A program made the position numbers and the translations under genes. DNA of 64,000 nucleotides from Deinandra increscens subsp. villosa (Eukaryota; Streptophyta; Magnoliopsida; Asterales; Asteraceae), in the NCBI GenBank assembly GCA_039602395.1, contig JBCNJP010000017.1, positions 87,866,182 to 87,930,181 on the forward strand, in the 5' to 3' direction. The notes below the pieces were generated by a model, which was not told where the DNA came from, did not search any database, and saw only the letters and a program-made list of their open reading frames with translations. Numbering within the stretch: position 1 is the stretch's first letter; each line of letters opens with the position of its first letter. Shown piece after piece: positions 32,707 through 44,290 of the stretch.

Positions 32707-33460
32707 GTTCGTTTTCACTCTAATTTACATGTTATTGTCATCCTCTTTAGTTAACATGATAATATAGTTATGCACTTGTCATATTCATATTCACTTGTAG
32801 TTATAACTGATTAATAAAAAAAAACTTATATCCCGTAACTAATAAGTTTAGTTCTCCCCTTACTAATATTGTAACTTAGTGTTTTTTCAACCTACATCTT
32901 AATTTCTAATAAATAATATTAATTGGTATTTATTAAGTATTAAATTGCAATAAAGTCATTTATTAATACTTCATGTATATGTGTGAAGATAACAAAAAGT
33001 ATGTCTAAACAGAGATAAAATTTTAACTTTTTTACAATTATGAACAGATCATAGCATTTTTAAATTTTTTTTTCTTTTTCCTTTTACATTTTTTCCTTTT
33101 ACATTTAACCATAACAGTTTCTTTTAATGTTTTACCAAAAGTCTAAAACAACCATAAAAACTTTTCGCTTTTTTCTTTCTTTTTTCTTTCAATCATATCA
33201 TAACATTTAAACCTTCCTACTACTGATAGCTCTTTTTTAATATGATATTTTATAAAATTTCAAACATATTGCTTCTATGCTTAAAATAATAGAACCAAAG
33301 TGAACCAAAAGAACTCATGAATAACAAAATAGTGTAAGTGTAGGCTCAGATTTCATAGAGGTTATGATCATATGGCTGTAAAACGTATTGCCACGCCAAA
33401 ATAAACCAAAATTTACTTTGAACCCCTAATCAGATTAATTATCATAGTCTTAAAATGTAT

Positions 33461-33612
33461 TGACACGTAAAGTGATACTCGACGTTACCGCAACGTATTG
33501 ACACGTAAAGTGATACTCGACGTTAACGTAAAGTGATACTCGACGTTACCGTATCATCAACGTAGTATTGACACGTAAAGTGATACTCGACGTTACCGCA
33601 GCATCAATGTAG
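33461..33612. repeat. tandem repeat with ACGTAAAGTGATACTCGACG core
   Basis: The core ACGTAAAGTGATACTCGACG occurs four times (about 33465, 33502, 33526 and 33571) with variable spacers that include TATTGAC and CCGCA. Confidence 0.9.
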
Positions 33613-33814
33613 TCTTTTGGTGTGTTATAAGGTGGACGAAATAGTGTTCACTAAGTATACATCTAAGATTTCAGATTTGATATATAAGGTCATAAGGAGC
33701 AGAGCCACGTTTATGCGTTGTTATTTTATGTATTTGGTTGTGCCTTCGTGTATTTAAATTTTGCAATCAAAATAGGGAGGATCTTTTCCATTAGTATTAG
33801 TGAGAAACCTGTAA

Positions 33815-33995
33815 CATAACCATTCTACAAAAGTGAGGTACTAAGTTCCTTCACAAATCATGTTACATAAGCAATCTACAAAAGTGAGGCACTAAGTTCC
33901 TTCACAAATCATGGTACAAAGTGAGGTAAACCGTTCTACAAAAGTGACCTATAACATCCTTCTAGGTTCCTTCACAAGCATGTTAAAAAAGTGAG
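33815..33995. repeat. tandem repeat, ~60-bp unit
   Basis: TCTACAAAAGTGAGG, followed by TAAGTTCCTTCACAAATCAT, occurs twice almost exactly (33821 and 33871). Two shorter, diverged copies run to about 33995. Confidence 0.85.
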
Positions 33996-34437
33996 GTATA
34001 ATTCTTCACTACAACCAATAGGCATTGCCCTGGCGGTATGTACTTGGAGTTTGGTGGCCCAGACTTCGGTTCGATCTTCGGTTCGATCCTCAATATGAGG
34101 AATGAGGTGGTTTAGGAGGACCTAGGAGCCGTTTAAAAAAATTCTTCACTACAGTAGGTTTATTACTCCATATAAAGATCATATCTTATGACATCATTTC
34201 ATTTGACAACTGAAAGGAGCCAAGGAAGTTAGCTTTATGCATAAAATTGCTCATTTCAATGGTCAACTGATCTCATGCCATTCATGTTTTTCTATGATCA
34301 TTATGGTAGATGTAGGATCTGTATGTAGATTGCCAAAGAAAATCAATTACAAAGCCAATAGAAATGCATTATTCTAAGACGACGTTGCTAATTGATTACA
34401 GAGATATTCAAATATCATGGTTCAATATTTTTTTGTA

Positions 34438-34714
34438 CCTTTCTCCTGTAGATCATGTCTCGTGGGAGCTTTCGACACAGGTGTTGCAGGGGTTGTCGAG
34501 GTAGTTGCTGAGACTGCAGATTCTGGTTCAACTGATGGTGTAATGTTCTTGTTGCTGACCTCTTCAACATGGGCATAGCTGTGAGAATGAACCTGCATTT
34601 TCTCGGATCTTTTGGATTCCATTGTTTGATGTACTTTCTTATCACGTGCACATTTAGTGAGATGGGAACCTGATAGGGTTTGATGTCTGTAATCAGACAT
34701 AATTTGTGTTCCTG
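34438..34714 (-). pseudogene. exon-like segment encoding a Ser/Thr/Pro-rich peptide
   Basis: On the minus strand a CACACCGCAG acceptor-like site precedes ATG 34700. The frame encodes about 90 residues beginning MSDYRHQTLSGSHLTKCA, with a Ser/Thr/Pro/Ala-rich tail (ATTSTTPATPVSKAP). It ends at a donor-like GAAAG|GTACA. I recognise no family. The first ~70 bp of this exon recur at 34801-34872. It may be a captured exon of a host gene. Confidence 0.35.
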
Positions 34715-34872
34715 CGGTGTGTTTAACTATATTTTTTCAAAACAGTTACTTATAGTAAATTGACACTAAAACATTGAAGAATTACAGTTGAACATAAACT
34801 TATCACGTGCACATTTAATGAGATGGGAACCTGATAGGGTTTGATGTCTGTAATCAGATATGATTTGTGTTC
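34641..34872. repeat. local duplication at the LINE's left junction
   Basis: A ~72-bp segment at 34641-34712 is repeated at 34801-34872. The segment 34749-34802 reappears beyond the LINE at 38939-38992. The order is X, Z, Y, X', LINE, Y'. This fits a LINE that landed inside the second copy of a ~160-bp tandem duplication. Confidence 0.75.
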
Positions 34873-37800
34873 CCGCTTCCCCCAAACCACCCTTCTCCGG
34901 CTACCCGCTTCCACCTCTTCCCCCTAATCAATCTCTCAATTTCACTTTCCCCACCGTCCAACTCCCCCCACCACCGCCTCTCAACCCTCCACCGGCTACC
35001 CGCCACCTCCGCCCAACTCCCACCGTCACTTAACCCTCCTCTCGTCACCTTGCACCCCTCTGTCCTACTCCCTTCGCCACCTGCCATCCCTGCTCCACAC
35101 CCTTTCTGCCTTCCCCTCCACCGCCTGATCGATGCCAACCCTCCACCATTCCTGGTGATCTGTATCGCCAGATTTCTTGGTGGTCCGCCGGTGCTTTCCT
35201 TTTTTAACGGGTCGCCGTACTATCGATCTTCGCCTTTGTTACGCCGGTTTTCAAATTGATCCGCCGGGACCTTTTTTTTACAGGCCGCCGTACCAACGGT
35301 CCCGTTGGTACGCCGGATTTCCTTTTGGTCCGCCGGCAATCAAAAATTGTATACCCACCATTTGTCTTATTCACTTTTCTATTTTCCTCTAGTTAAGGAT
35401 ATATTTGCTTTAATAAAAAAGTTTAGGATATATTTTATGTTTTATATTTATTTATTAATAAAAATAACTATCATTTGGTACGCTGGGTTTCCTTTGGTAC
35501 GCCGTATTTCATCTCATGACTAGTTCGTGGGTTTTTAGCTCGCGGATGTAGTTCCATTGAGGGTTGTCCCCTCGGTGATAGCCAACTCTTTGTTGGTCTA
35601 TCGTGGTGTTGTTTTTAGGCACCTTTGGGTTGTTTTCGCGTTTCATCTCGAACCGTGATTTCTTTTTCCTTTCTTTTGTTCTGTTATGGTTGGCCGCCTT
35701 TTGCCACCAGGTGGCTCATGGTCGTGTCCCTTCCGGAATTTTCACTGTTGTACTGATGGTGAAATTGGTGCCAAAGGGATCTCGAGGCTTATCTCGCATA
35801 TCAAAAGTATACACCTGTTTTACGATGATTGCCGTAATGTGTTGTGGGGGGTTATTTCTTCAGACCCTGGCGTGTTCTTGGCGCTGGAGAATACCTTAAG
35901 GACTTTTGGATATTGGATGTGTGGAAAGTGTATGAAAATCCATGCTCTGAGCCGTGGTTGCCATCACCCCGATGGCGTCACTAGGTTTTCGATGAACGAG
36001 CCCGACATGGTGAGACACATTATGGGGATCCCGAAACCTGCCACTGTTGTCGAAGTGGCCATAACCAATAGCTCGTTTGTTTTGGATGGGGAGCTCCTCG
36101 ACAGGGTTTTCAAAGGGCGTGCCGCGACTGTCAAAAGCATTCCTCCTAGCTGCAGGTTGGCGTTCTCCCATGCTTTAAAGTCTGCTCTCCTCGGGGTGGT
36201 AGCTCTACCCGGGTCTGTGGACGCTTGGGTGAGGTTGTTGCTTCTCCCTCGTTGTACGTTACGGGTATTCAGACCTCAAAGTCGGCAAGAAAGTAGGTCT
36301 GGGAATAGAAAAGCCTTGCAATGTCAACTCATAATGACCTACTTAGCCACCTGGGGGAAGGAGGATGGTATTGAATCTTTGTTAAAAGCATTTTCGACAG
36401 CTCTAAGGAGGGGGGCGTTGGTCAGCAGCGTGGTGGTTCTGATAAAGATACATCTGCTAGCACGAACATCAAGCAGTGTCTTCGAAAGATTGCGGATGGC
36501 CACTTCACTGCGGTGGTGAAAGTGCTTTGTTCGTCCGGTGTTGCGCCTTATAATGGAGATACCACGCTCGCTCTTGAGGCCAAGCATCCCCATATGCCGC
36601 CCCCTTCCTTGCCGACCGTTGCTTATTCTGAGCCTCCCATGGTGGCGAACGTTGATTGTGTTATGGGGTGCATTAAATCGTTTCCTAAAGGGACATCATG
36701 TGAGAGGGATGGCCTGAGGGCGCAACACATTATGGATGCTCTATGTGGGGAGGGCTCCGCCATTGCCAATGACCTTCTAGAGGCCATTACTTCGGTGGTT
36801 AATTTGTGGCTAGGGGGGAGATGCCCGGGTTGTCTGGCGGAGTTTGTTGCTTTTGCTCCTCTTACACCGCTTTTAAAACCTGATAATGGGATCCGCCCAA
36901 TTGCGGTTTGTACTATCTGGAGACGTCTGGTTTCCAAAGTTGCTATGAAAGGGGTTGGTAAGGTTATGGCGCAGTACCTCTATGATTTTCAATTTAGGGT
37001 TGGTGTGTTGGGAGGGGCAGAGGCCATTTTGCATAGCGTTAACCGTGTTTTGGGAGATCGTCACGAGGATAGGTCTCTGGCCATGCTTACCATAGATTTT
37101 TCTAATGCCTTTAACCTAGTTGACAGATCATCCTTGGTTCATGAGGTCAGGGTGAGGTGCCCTTCTATTTCGCCTTGGGTTGAGTTTTTTTATGGGCAAC
37201 CTGCTAGACTGTATCTCGGGGGTAATCATATCTAGTCCACTACGGGGGTTCAACAAGGTGATCCTCTGGGGCCTCTCCTCTTCGCGCTTGTTTTACACCC
37301 CCGGTTCACCAGATCAGGGACAATTGCAAACTTCTCCTTCATGCTTGGTACCTCGATGATGGTACTGTTATTGGGGATGTTAGGGAGGTTGCCAAAGTGT
37401 TGGACATCATTAAAGATAGGGGGCCTTCTTTGGGGCTTGTGCTCAACATTGGAAAAACTGAGCTCTTCTGGTCTTTTTGTGACGGTAGGAAGCCTCGTGC
37501 GGGCCTTTTCCTAGAGAACATTGGCAGAACTGGCCTAGGGGTGAAACTCTTAGGGGGAGTTGTTAGCCGGAATGCAGAGTTTATCCAGGGTTTGGCTATG
37601 AAAAGAGCTTCTAACGCTGTTGATCTGATCTGCCTCCTCCCCAAGCTGGGGGATCCGCAAAGTGAACTTCTTCTGCTGCGCTCGTGCATGGGCATAGCCA
37701 AACTTTTCTTTGGGTTAAGGACATGTCCTCCTTTACACATGTTGGGGGTTGCCTCCTTTTTTTGATAAAGAACTCCGCACGGCTATCGAGAATTTGGTGG

Positions 37801-38938
37801 TTTGTAGGGGGCCCTTCTTTGGGGATCTCCAATGGCGGCTTGCCTCATTACCCATCAGGTGTTGGGGGCTTGGATTATATTCTGCGGTTGAGGCTTCCTC
37901 GTTTGCCTTTGTGGCATCAAGGGCGCAATCTTGGGTGCTTCAAGATCATATTTTAAGGGAAATTGGGACATGTGGCATGGACGCAGAGTATACGGGTGCG
38001 TTGTACCGTCTTCGGGATGTTACTCCAGACTTTGACTTGAGTGGTCTCACTGACAAGGACACCGCCCCCTCTAAAGCCCAAAAAGTTTTGGCGAGTGCCC
38101 TTTTTGGTAAAATCATGCAAGAGATGGAAGTGAAGTTTGACATGACCGTAAGACAAAAAGCCTTGTTCGGATGCTTACAAGCGTCACATGCCCAAGATTT
38201 CCTCCGGGTTATCCCTATCGAGGGGTTGGGCCAACACATGTCTCCGGTGGAATATCGTGCCATTCTTAAATACCGCCTCATGATCCCATCTTCCCGTCAG
38301 ATGAGAGATGCCCCGTTTGTCGCAAGGCGTGTTTGGATTCGTTTGGGGAACATGCTGTCCATTGCAAAGAACTCCCGGTGTTTAAATATCAACACGATTT
38401 GGTTAGGGATGTTCTATTTGACATATTCAAGCGCGCGGGGATTTCAGCGAATAAGGAAGCTCCGGTCAACTTCCTGACCGACCCGGCTGATGGGCAATCG
38501 ACTCTTAGACCGGCAGACATCTTGGTCTTTGGGTGGATAGGGGGGAAGCATGCATGCCTGGATCTCACCGGGGTCTCCCCTCTGGTGGGCTTGGGGCTTG
38601 GGGAGTTCAAAGTGGGACAGGCGGCTTATAAGGCTGCGATGGGGAAAATGAACAAGCATGAGAAAGCGTGCATTGAAAATCAACACGTGTGTGTTCCTTT
38701 TGCCTTTGACACTTTTGGGGTCCTCGCCTCTGAGGCCGTGGAAACTCTGAGTAGAGTTCAACGGATCATGCATGGTAATGTGGTGACCTCTGGTGCTAGA
38801 GATGTTGTTTTCACGAGGCTTAGTTTTGCTATTCAGAAAGGCTTGGCGGCGCAGCTTGTTGCCCGCCTCCCTTGCCCGCCAGGATGACTGTCCACTTGTA
38901 TTTCAAATTAATGAATTTAGTAATATAGGTCGTCCACC
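34873..38938 (+). mobile_element. non-LTR retrotransposon with possible restriction-like endonuclease
   Basis: The insert lies between the two duplicated segments described at 34641. It begins with a very C-rich leader (34873-35340), contains the decayed pol ORF (35686-38887), and ends about 50 bp after it without a poly(A) tail. The lack of poly(A), a C-terminal zinc-finger-like motif and a possible PD-(D/E)XK-like region distinguish it from the L1-type LINE elsewhere in the window. Confidence 0.65.
35686..38887 (+). pseudogene. non-LTR retrotransposon pol protein, frameshifted
   Basis: In intact copies this protein nicks target DNA and reverse-transcribes its own RNA at the nick. In order I see an N-terminal Cys/His region (WMCGKCMKIHALSRGCHH), RT lead-in KSFPKGTSCERDGLRAQHI, PLLKPDNGIRPIAV, and RT motif A LTIDFSNAFNLVDRS (~37088). 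Motif B is VQQGDPLGPLLFALVL (~37245) and the YLDD catalytic motif lies at 37349-37360. The end has a Cys-Cys-His-Cys finger (CPVCRKAC...HAVHC, ~38312-38365) and RPADILVFGW...ACLDLTGVSP, which could be a restriction-like endonuclease core. A stop lies at 37233. The reading frame changes at least four times (near 36515, 37290, 37750 and 38310). The catalytic residues survive but the copy cannot make a full protein. Its clade among plant LINEs is uncertain. Confidence 0.8.
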
Positions 38939-38992
38939 TTATAGTAAATTGACACTAAAACATTGAAGAACTACAGTTGAACATAAACTTAA

Positions 38993-40478
38993 AGTTTCTT
39001 ACGTACAGTTATATTTTTAAAAAAATTACTCGTAGTCACTTGACACTAAAACATGAAGTTACTCGTAGTCAATCCTGTAAGAGAATATAAACTGTAAACA
39101 ACAGGGAAAAAGAGACATAATAATTATACAATAAGAATGATACAGACTTAAAAAGCAAATACTAAGACATATGTAAATCAATCCCAATCGACAGTAACCT
39201 GAAAAGAGAGGTTTGGAATACAGTTATGTCTATATATTGTATTTCTGAAGCAGTAGGTATTATGTGTTTGAATAAAATGTTTTTGTTTCAGGTCATAGCT
39301 GTTAATTTATTTGTTATATAAGTTGTACTTTATAATGTTTACTTCATATACCAGTTTGTAAGTACATGTGTTTATTGATCAAATATTTTTTAACCTTTTC
39401 ATGAAAATGCTCATAATCTTTGCTCTCCTAAACAATTTCATGTCTCTTTATACCTTTTATTTTGTGAAGCTCATTTTACAAACAAAAAATGCGATATTCA
39501 GGAACTGTTATTGTTATTTGGAAAAGAAGAGGCAAATGAAGATGGTGGGAAAAACATAGACTACCAAAATAACATACTTGAAACTGAAAATCGAGTAATA
39601 GCAATCTGCAATAGGATAAACAATGAATACCATTAAGAAAAGGAAATAAATGATGAAAAGATAAGAAGATAAAGCAGACTTAAACATGTAAAAAATTGTA
39701 AACAATATTGTTCACAATTGCATAGCTGGAGACAGATTTATACAAATCTACCATATGACCTTAACATAGTTAAAAGATAAGCTATAATAAAAATCTAGGA
39801 CATGAGCCTAACATAGTGTAAAAATATCATACATGTAGCTTCAAGGCCAACCGTAATAACCTACAATAATAATAAAAATAATTAAATACATAAGAGAACC
39901 GAAGAAGCGAAAGAATATGAAAGGTAACATTATTTCTACAGAAGGATGAATATGATAATAAATAACTAACATGAACAACATAACTGAAAGAACTTTTATA
40001 TTTATTATAGAAAGAACTGAAAATAAAGAGAACACTAAAGAAAATAGTCAAAATATATTGGTAAATTATTCATGTGAGTATACATGGAAGAACCATTGGT
40101 AAAAGAATATCGGAATAAGAAAGCGAGAAACTAAAAAATGTTTTAAGATTCAGCAATACCAGAAAGCCAAAAAAAAAATAGCAATAGCAATATAACATAC
40201 CTGCACCTTAGATAAAAGACACAACAACTTGCACATGAAAACAACAACAGATTCAATGGTTAAATTTTCATCACATTATAAGAAGACCTATAGCCAAGCA
40301 TCTTAGCTAAACATTAGTATTTTATATATGGAACATCAGTACTCCTAAAGGCTAAAGCCTCATGTTAAATAAAAATTAAGCAACCTACTAAAGCACTTAG
40401 AAAAGAATAATATTAAGAAATTGGCATAAGGAATACATCCGGTCCTTCATGTGACGATGCAAATTGAAGTGAGAAGTC
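38993..40478. other. A/T-rich intron-like DNA, no supported gene
   Basis: Only short ORFs occur. Acceptor- and donor-like sites are scattered on the minus strand (for example at ~39200 and ~40200) without clear exons. This is probably captured or intergenic sequence. Confidence 0.35.
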
Positions 40479-40483
40479 ATATT

Positions 40484-40710
40484 TGTTAATTAGAAATCGA
40501 CAATTAAGATTTAGCCTAAGATCAAATTAAATTGAATTTGTAACAAGAAATCTTAGATTAGAACAAAAATAACGAACGGTTGCCATGTAACCGTCGCAAC
40601 CCTTCCGACACCTATAAATAGCGATGTAATCAATCATTTGAATGTAATGCAAGTTTGTGATTATACAAAACCTGTGAAATTCTCTCTAGAAAGTTTAGAT
40701 CGATCCATCA
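40484..40710 (+). repeat. 5' LTR of the small copia element
   Basis: Direct repeat of 42669-42891. A CTATAAATAG box at about 40612-40621 is a probable TATA element. Confidence 0.9.
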
Positions 40711-41354
40711 AATTGGTAACAGAGCCACGTCGGAAACCGTCGCCGGAAATTGAAAACCGTCGCCTAACCGCCACCGTAACCGTTGGTCGGTAATGTAACT
40801 GTCGCCGGAAACCGTTTGACGCCGTGGACTTCTGACCGCCGCTATATCCTCTGAAATCCAGTCACTGCAACTTCCAAATAACGGATTTGCGATCGGGTTT
40901 TTGAAGGATAACCAGAAAGCCGGTTGTGATTTCTGATCGCCGCCATGGAAGACAACCATCGCTGTCTTGACTGTAAATCATCGCCGTCCCGTTTTCGTTT
41001 GATTTATGCGTAAGAGAAAAACGGAAGGAATCGATTGAATGATCGGTGAATCGTCGCTCGAAGAAACCCTAAACCAGACATCGTTTGCGGTTTTGGGAAG
41101 AAAGAAAGAAAAAGGGTTTTTTGTGTGTGTACGATAAGGAAGAAAAGACCAGAGAAAAATAAAAAATTCTTTTGTGATAAAGATAGAAGCGGCGGACGAA
41201 ACAAGGAAAAAAAAGGGAGGAGAAAACCGATCAAGCCTTGTACTTTCAAGGATTTGCAAGTAATACCCTCCTACTTTATGTAGTTCTCTTTAAAGGAACA
41301 AGATAGGAAGAAAGGAAATTTGTAGAAAGAAATAAGTTAAAAAAAAATCGAATA

Positions 41355-41680
41355 TGTGTGATTCGAAGCAAGGGTGATAAAACGAACCTGCGTGGTTCGT
41401 AGCAAGAGAAAAACGAACCTGTGTGGTTCGTAGCAAGAAAGAAAAACGAACCTGTGTGGTTCGTAGCAAGAAGGAATAGCGAACCTGTGTGGTTCGTAGC
41501 AAGTTAAGAGCGAATCTGTGTGATTCGTAGCAAGTTAAAAACCTGTGTGGTTTACCGAGCCTGTGTGGTTCACAGCAAGTTAAAAAAAAAACTGTGTGGT
41601 TTAACGAACCTGTGTGGTTCACAGCAAGTTAAAAACCTATGCGGTTTTACCCGAACCTGTGTGGTTCATAGCAAGTTGGC
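41355..41680 (+). repeat. minisatellite of CGAACC-TGTGT-GGTTCG hairpins
   Basis: About nine to ten units of ~30 bp each contain GAACC-TGTGT-GGTTC followed by GTAGCAAG or CACAGCAAG. One unit reads GAATC-TGTGT-GATTC (~41512-41526), a change in both arms that keeps the pairing. The array lies in the leader upstream of gag. Confidence 0.9.
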
Positions 41681-41734
41681 AAGTTCGAAGGAAAGATAGG
41701 TCGAAGAAAGACCAAGAAGACAAACGAAGAAAGC

Positions 41735-42633
41735 ATGCCACCAAAGAAAGACGAAAGTACGTCAGTACCAATACGTGAATAGGGAAATATATCCCTTCAA
41801 TGCCCGAAGTTAACGGAAACAATTTACACTACATGGGCAATATTGGTGGAAACAGTATTGAAAACATATAGCCTTTGGGAAACAATTACTTCAACAGAAG
41901 AAGTAGATGAGAAGAAGTCACATACAACGAAAGCATTGATATTTCAATCATTGCCAGAAGATGTTTTGATGCGAGTTGCACAATATACGTCTGCAAAAGA
42001 AGTATGGGACTCAATTAAAGTACGATATTTAGGAGCAGATGTAGTACAAAACGCACGTCTACAAACCTTGAGAAGTGAGTTAGAGACGCTAAAGATGAAA
42101 TCAAATGAGACAGTTGAGACTTCACAGGCAAGTTAAGTGGAATAAGATCAAAATTTAAAAGTCTCGGCACTAGTCTTGAAGATAAAGTAATTGTGAGAAA
42201 TCTACTTCACTCGGTCCCAAAGAAGTTCCTACCAATAGTGGCAACCATTGAGCAATATTCAGATGTTGACAACATGCCATTTGAAGAAGCAGTAAGAAGA
42301 ATAACAACATTTGAAGAACGCATTAAAGGCCAGGATGAACCAGAGGAAAGTTATCAGAAACTCTTGATTGCAAACGTTGATAATCATTCTGAAAGCCACA
42401 ACCATGGAAAAGGACGTGATAATCATAACCGTGGAAGAAATGATAAAAGAAATTTCGACAAGAAAGGAAAAAGACAAGAAAGAAGCACAAGTTATGAAAA
42501 AAGCAAGTTCAAGTGCTATGAATATGGAAGAACTGGTCATTTCGCAAAAGAATGCACCAAGTGGAAGGACAAGAAGAAAGAGAACGAGGAGGAATCACAT
42601 CTCGTTCATGAAGAAGATCCAATACTACTATGA
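41735..42633 (+). pseudogene. copia gag (UBN2-type) with stops and a damaged zinc knuckle
   Basis: Copia gag forms the virus-like particle and binds the RNA. The start ATG 41735 reads MPPKKDESTSVPIRE and is soon followed by a stop (TAG). The frame resumes with ETVLKTYSLWETI and SLPEDVLMRVAQYTSAKEVW, typical of the gag-polypeptide family. After a second break near 42135 come LLHSVPKKFLPIVATIEQY and FEEAVRRITTFEERIKG. The nucleocapsid knuckle reads CYEYGRTGHFAKEC, so the second Cys is Tyr and zinc binding should be impaired. The last part is Lys/Glu-rich and stops at 42633. No pol follows. The protein is inactive unless complemented by a related element. Confidence 0.82.
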
Positions 42634-42668
42634 AGATATGAAAGCTAAATCCAAATTGAGGGGGAGAA

Positions 42669-42891
42669 TGTTAGAAATCGACAATTAAGATTTAGCCTAA
42701 GATCTAATTAAGTTGAATTTGTAACAAGAAATCTTAGATTAGAACAAAAATAACGAACTGTTGCCATGTAATTGTCGCAACCCTTCCGACACCTATAAAT
42801 AGTGATGTAATCAATCATTTGAATGTAATGCAAGTTTGTGATTGAACAAAACCTGTGAAATTCTCTCTAGAAAGTTTAGATCGATCCATCA
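42669..42891 (+). repeat. 3' LTR of the small copia element
   Basis: It follows the purine tract and ends at the TSD ATATT. It has the same TATA-like CTATAAATAG as the 5' copy. Confidence 0.9.
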
Positions 42892-43138
42892 ATATTAAGT
42901 CAAGTCATAAGAAAGAGAGAAACATAAAGAATCTTTAAGATTAGAAACTGTAAAGTGCATATTTTAAAGCATGTTTTTCTGTTTTGTTGATATGCTTGCT
43001 AAATTGGCTTGGTTTGTTTTCCTCTGTATTATCAAAACTTCAACAGATACCTAATCCCATTTACTCCAAACTAACCTAAGAATATGACAAATTTATAAAA
43101 CAAAAATCCCAAATTGCATAAAAAGCAGTAAATCTTAC

Positions 43139-43185
43139 CGTCGTGAGAGTAGAAGAACATGATAAAGAGGTATCTGATGCCATCC
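43139..43185 (-). pseudogene. exon-like segment of an unidentified gene
   Basis: On the minus strand AATGCAG precedes and GTAAG follows a 47-bp segment that reads DGIRYLFIMFFYSHD. The splice signals are good. I do not recognise the gene. It lies on the same strand as the 43313 ORF. Confidence 0.35.
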
Positions 43186-43312
43186 CTGCATTTTGGATAC
43201 AAAATCATCAAATTCCAAATCAAACCCAAAATTAACCATGATAAAGAGGCAGAAAACGAAATTGATGATAACAAACATACGAATCGAAGAACATGCAACC
43301 GTGAATAAAAAA

Positions 43313-43615
43313 CTAACCAACGAAATGAGGAGTATGTTGACTCGAAATTCGACCAACACCGACGGTGGCGGGATTCAATCGACTGGAGTGACACTGGTTC
43401 CGAGCGGTTACGGGAGTGATGGTGTTGGGCGACGACTCCAACAAACAAAAAGTTAAGCGGATGGAAGTCAAGGGAAAAGAAAGGAGAAAGAAAAACCATT
43501 GAGACCAGTGATAATTGCTTATGGGGTTCTTATCCCTTCTAGTTATAGCAAAGAGAAGAGGAACACCACCAATTTCTTCCACCTTCTCTATCGGTGACAG
43601 GTTGGAAACCGGCAT
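43313..43615 (-). pseudogene. 100-aa ORF, possible first exon of a captured gene
   Basis: ATG 43615 opens MPVSNLSPIEKVEEIGGVP and is preceded on the minus strand by CT-rich leader-like sequence (43620-43720), typical of a plant 5' UTR. Only the first ~30 residues look protein-like. The later part is Ser/Thr/Pro-rich without a motif and may be intron. No domain is recognised. Confidence 0.3.
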
Positions 43616-44290
43616 TCAGTTCTTAATCTATCTTTCTCAGTTGTCTTTCTAGAGAGATAACATGGAAGAATAGGGAATGGTAGAGAGAGAGAGAAAGACT
43701 TTGGGAGAAGATAATTGTGTTACAGGCTGTAGGGACAATGAAGAAGGAAAGAGAATACATTACACGTGTACTGGGAAGTAACAGATGGCTTTTTAGCCTT
43801 GTTATTTAACAGCTTTCATACAAAGGAAAATGATAAGTGTATTTAGTTTAAAAAAAATATTTAAATCGGTAGAAAAACGTAGTTGGAAAGATTAGAACCC
43901 GCAACCAATATAGTTAAAACCCAATAACATACTATCCGGGCAGCCTATGAAGGTTTAAAACTTCTTGAAAATTCTAGAATAAAACATTGAAAGTAAACTG
44001 ATTAATTAAAAAAATTATAACACAACACGTACACCCACCACCCACCACCCACCGCCCACTTTAGCCAATTAAGAAAGAACAACTGTACGGAACAGTTAGA
44101 ACATAGTGTACACATCAGCCTCTTGTTTTGATATATAAGGAATAGATTATAGGCCGGTTCCAATGATAGATGTTACTCGTGCTATCATCATAGCTCAAAA
44201 TGACAGTTTACTGATAAAGGATGTAGAAAACGGGATTGAAATACCCCAAAAAGACTACCCTAAACAGAAAGGCTCATTAAGATCAAAGTT

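Larger units (their letters stand above)
40484..42891 (+). mobile_element. small copia-type LTR element with gag only, TSD ATATT
   Basis: The LTRs lie at 40484-40710 (227 bp) and 42669-42891 (223 bp), beginning TGTTA and ending GATCCATCA. They differ by a 4-bp insertion near the start and several substitutions. TSD ATATT lies at 40479-40483 and 42892-42896. The primer site TGGTAACAGAGCC is a variant of the iMet site. A purine tract (TTGAGGGGGAGAA) precedes the 3' LTR. The interior holds a hairpin minisatellite and a broken gag, with no protease, integrase, RT or RNase H. The element is non-autonomous and older than the one at 6257, judging by LTR divergence. Confidence 0.9.
32674..44146 (-). 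mobile_element. second putative gene-fragment-carrying Helitron
   Basis: On the minus strand the proposed 3' end has a perfect 10-bp hairpin (ATGACCCGCG/CGCGGGTCAT, 32681-32706), then TTACTCG ending at 32674, then T. The proposed 5' end is TCTATTCCTTATATATC from 44146, preceded by A. Flanking A32673 and T44147 fit A/T insertion. CTCG is not canonical CTRR, so the element remains tentative. Nested inside are a LINE (34873-38938) and a small copia-like element (40484-42891). Exon-like pieces (34438-34714, 43139-43185, 43313-43615) lie on the minus strand. LINE ORF1 begins just outside the right end. Confidence 0.42.

Noticed and set aside
34867..35259. 130-aa Pro-rich plus-strand ORF and the Gly/Arg-rich minus ORF opposite
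   Set aside because: Both come from a C-rich leader of the LINE; composition alone explains the open frames.
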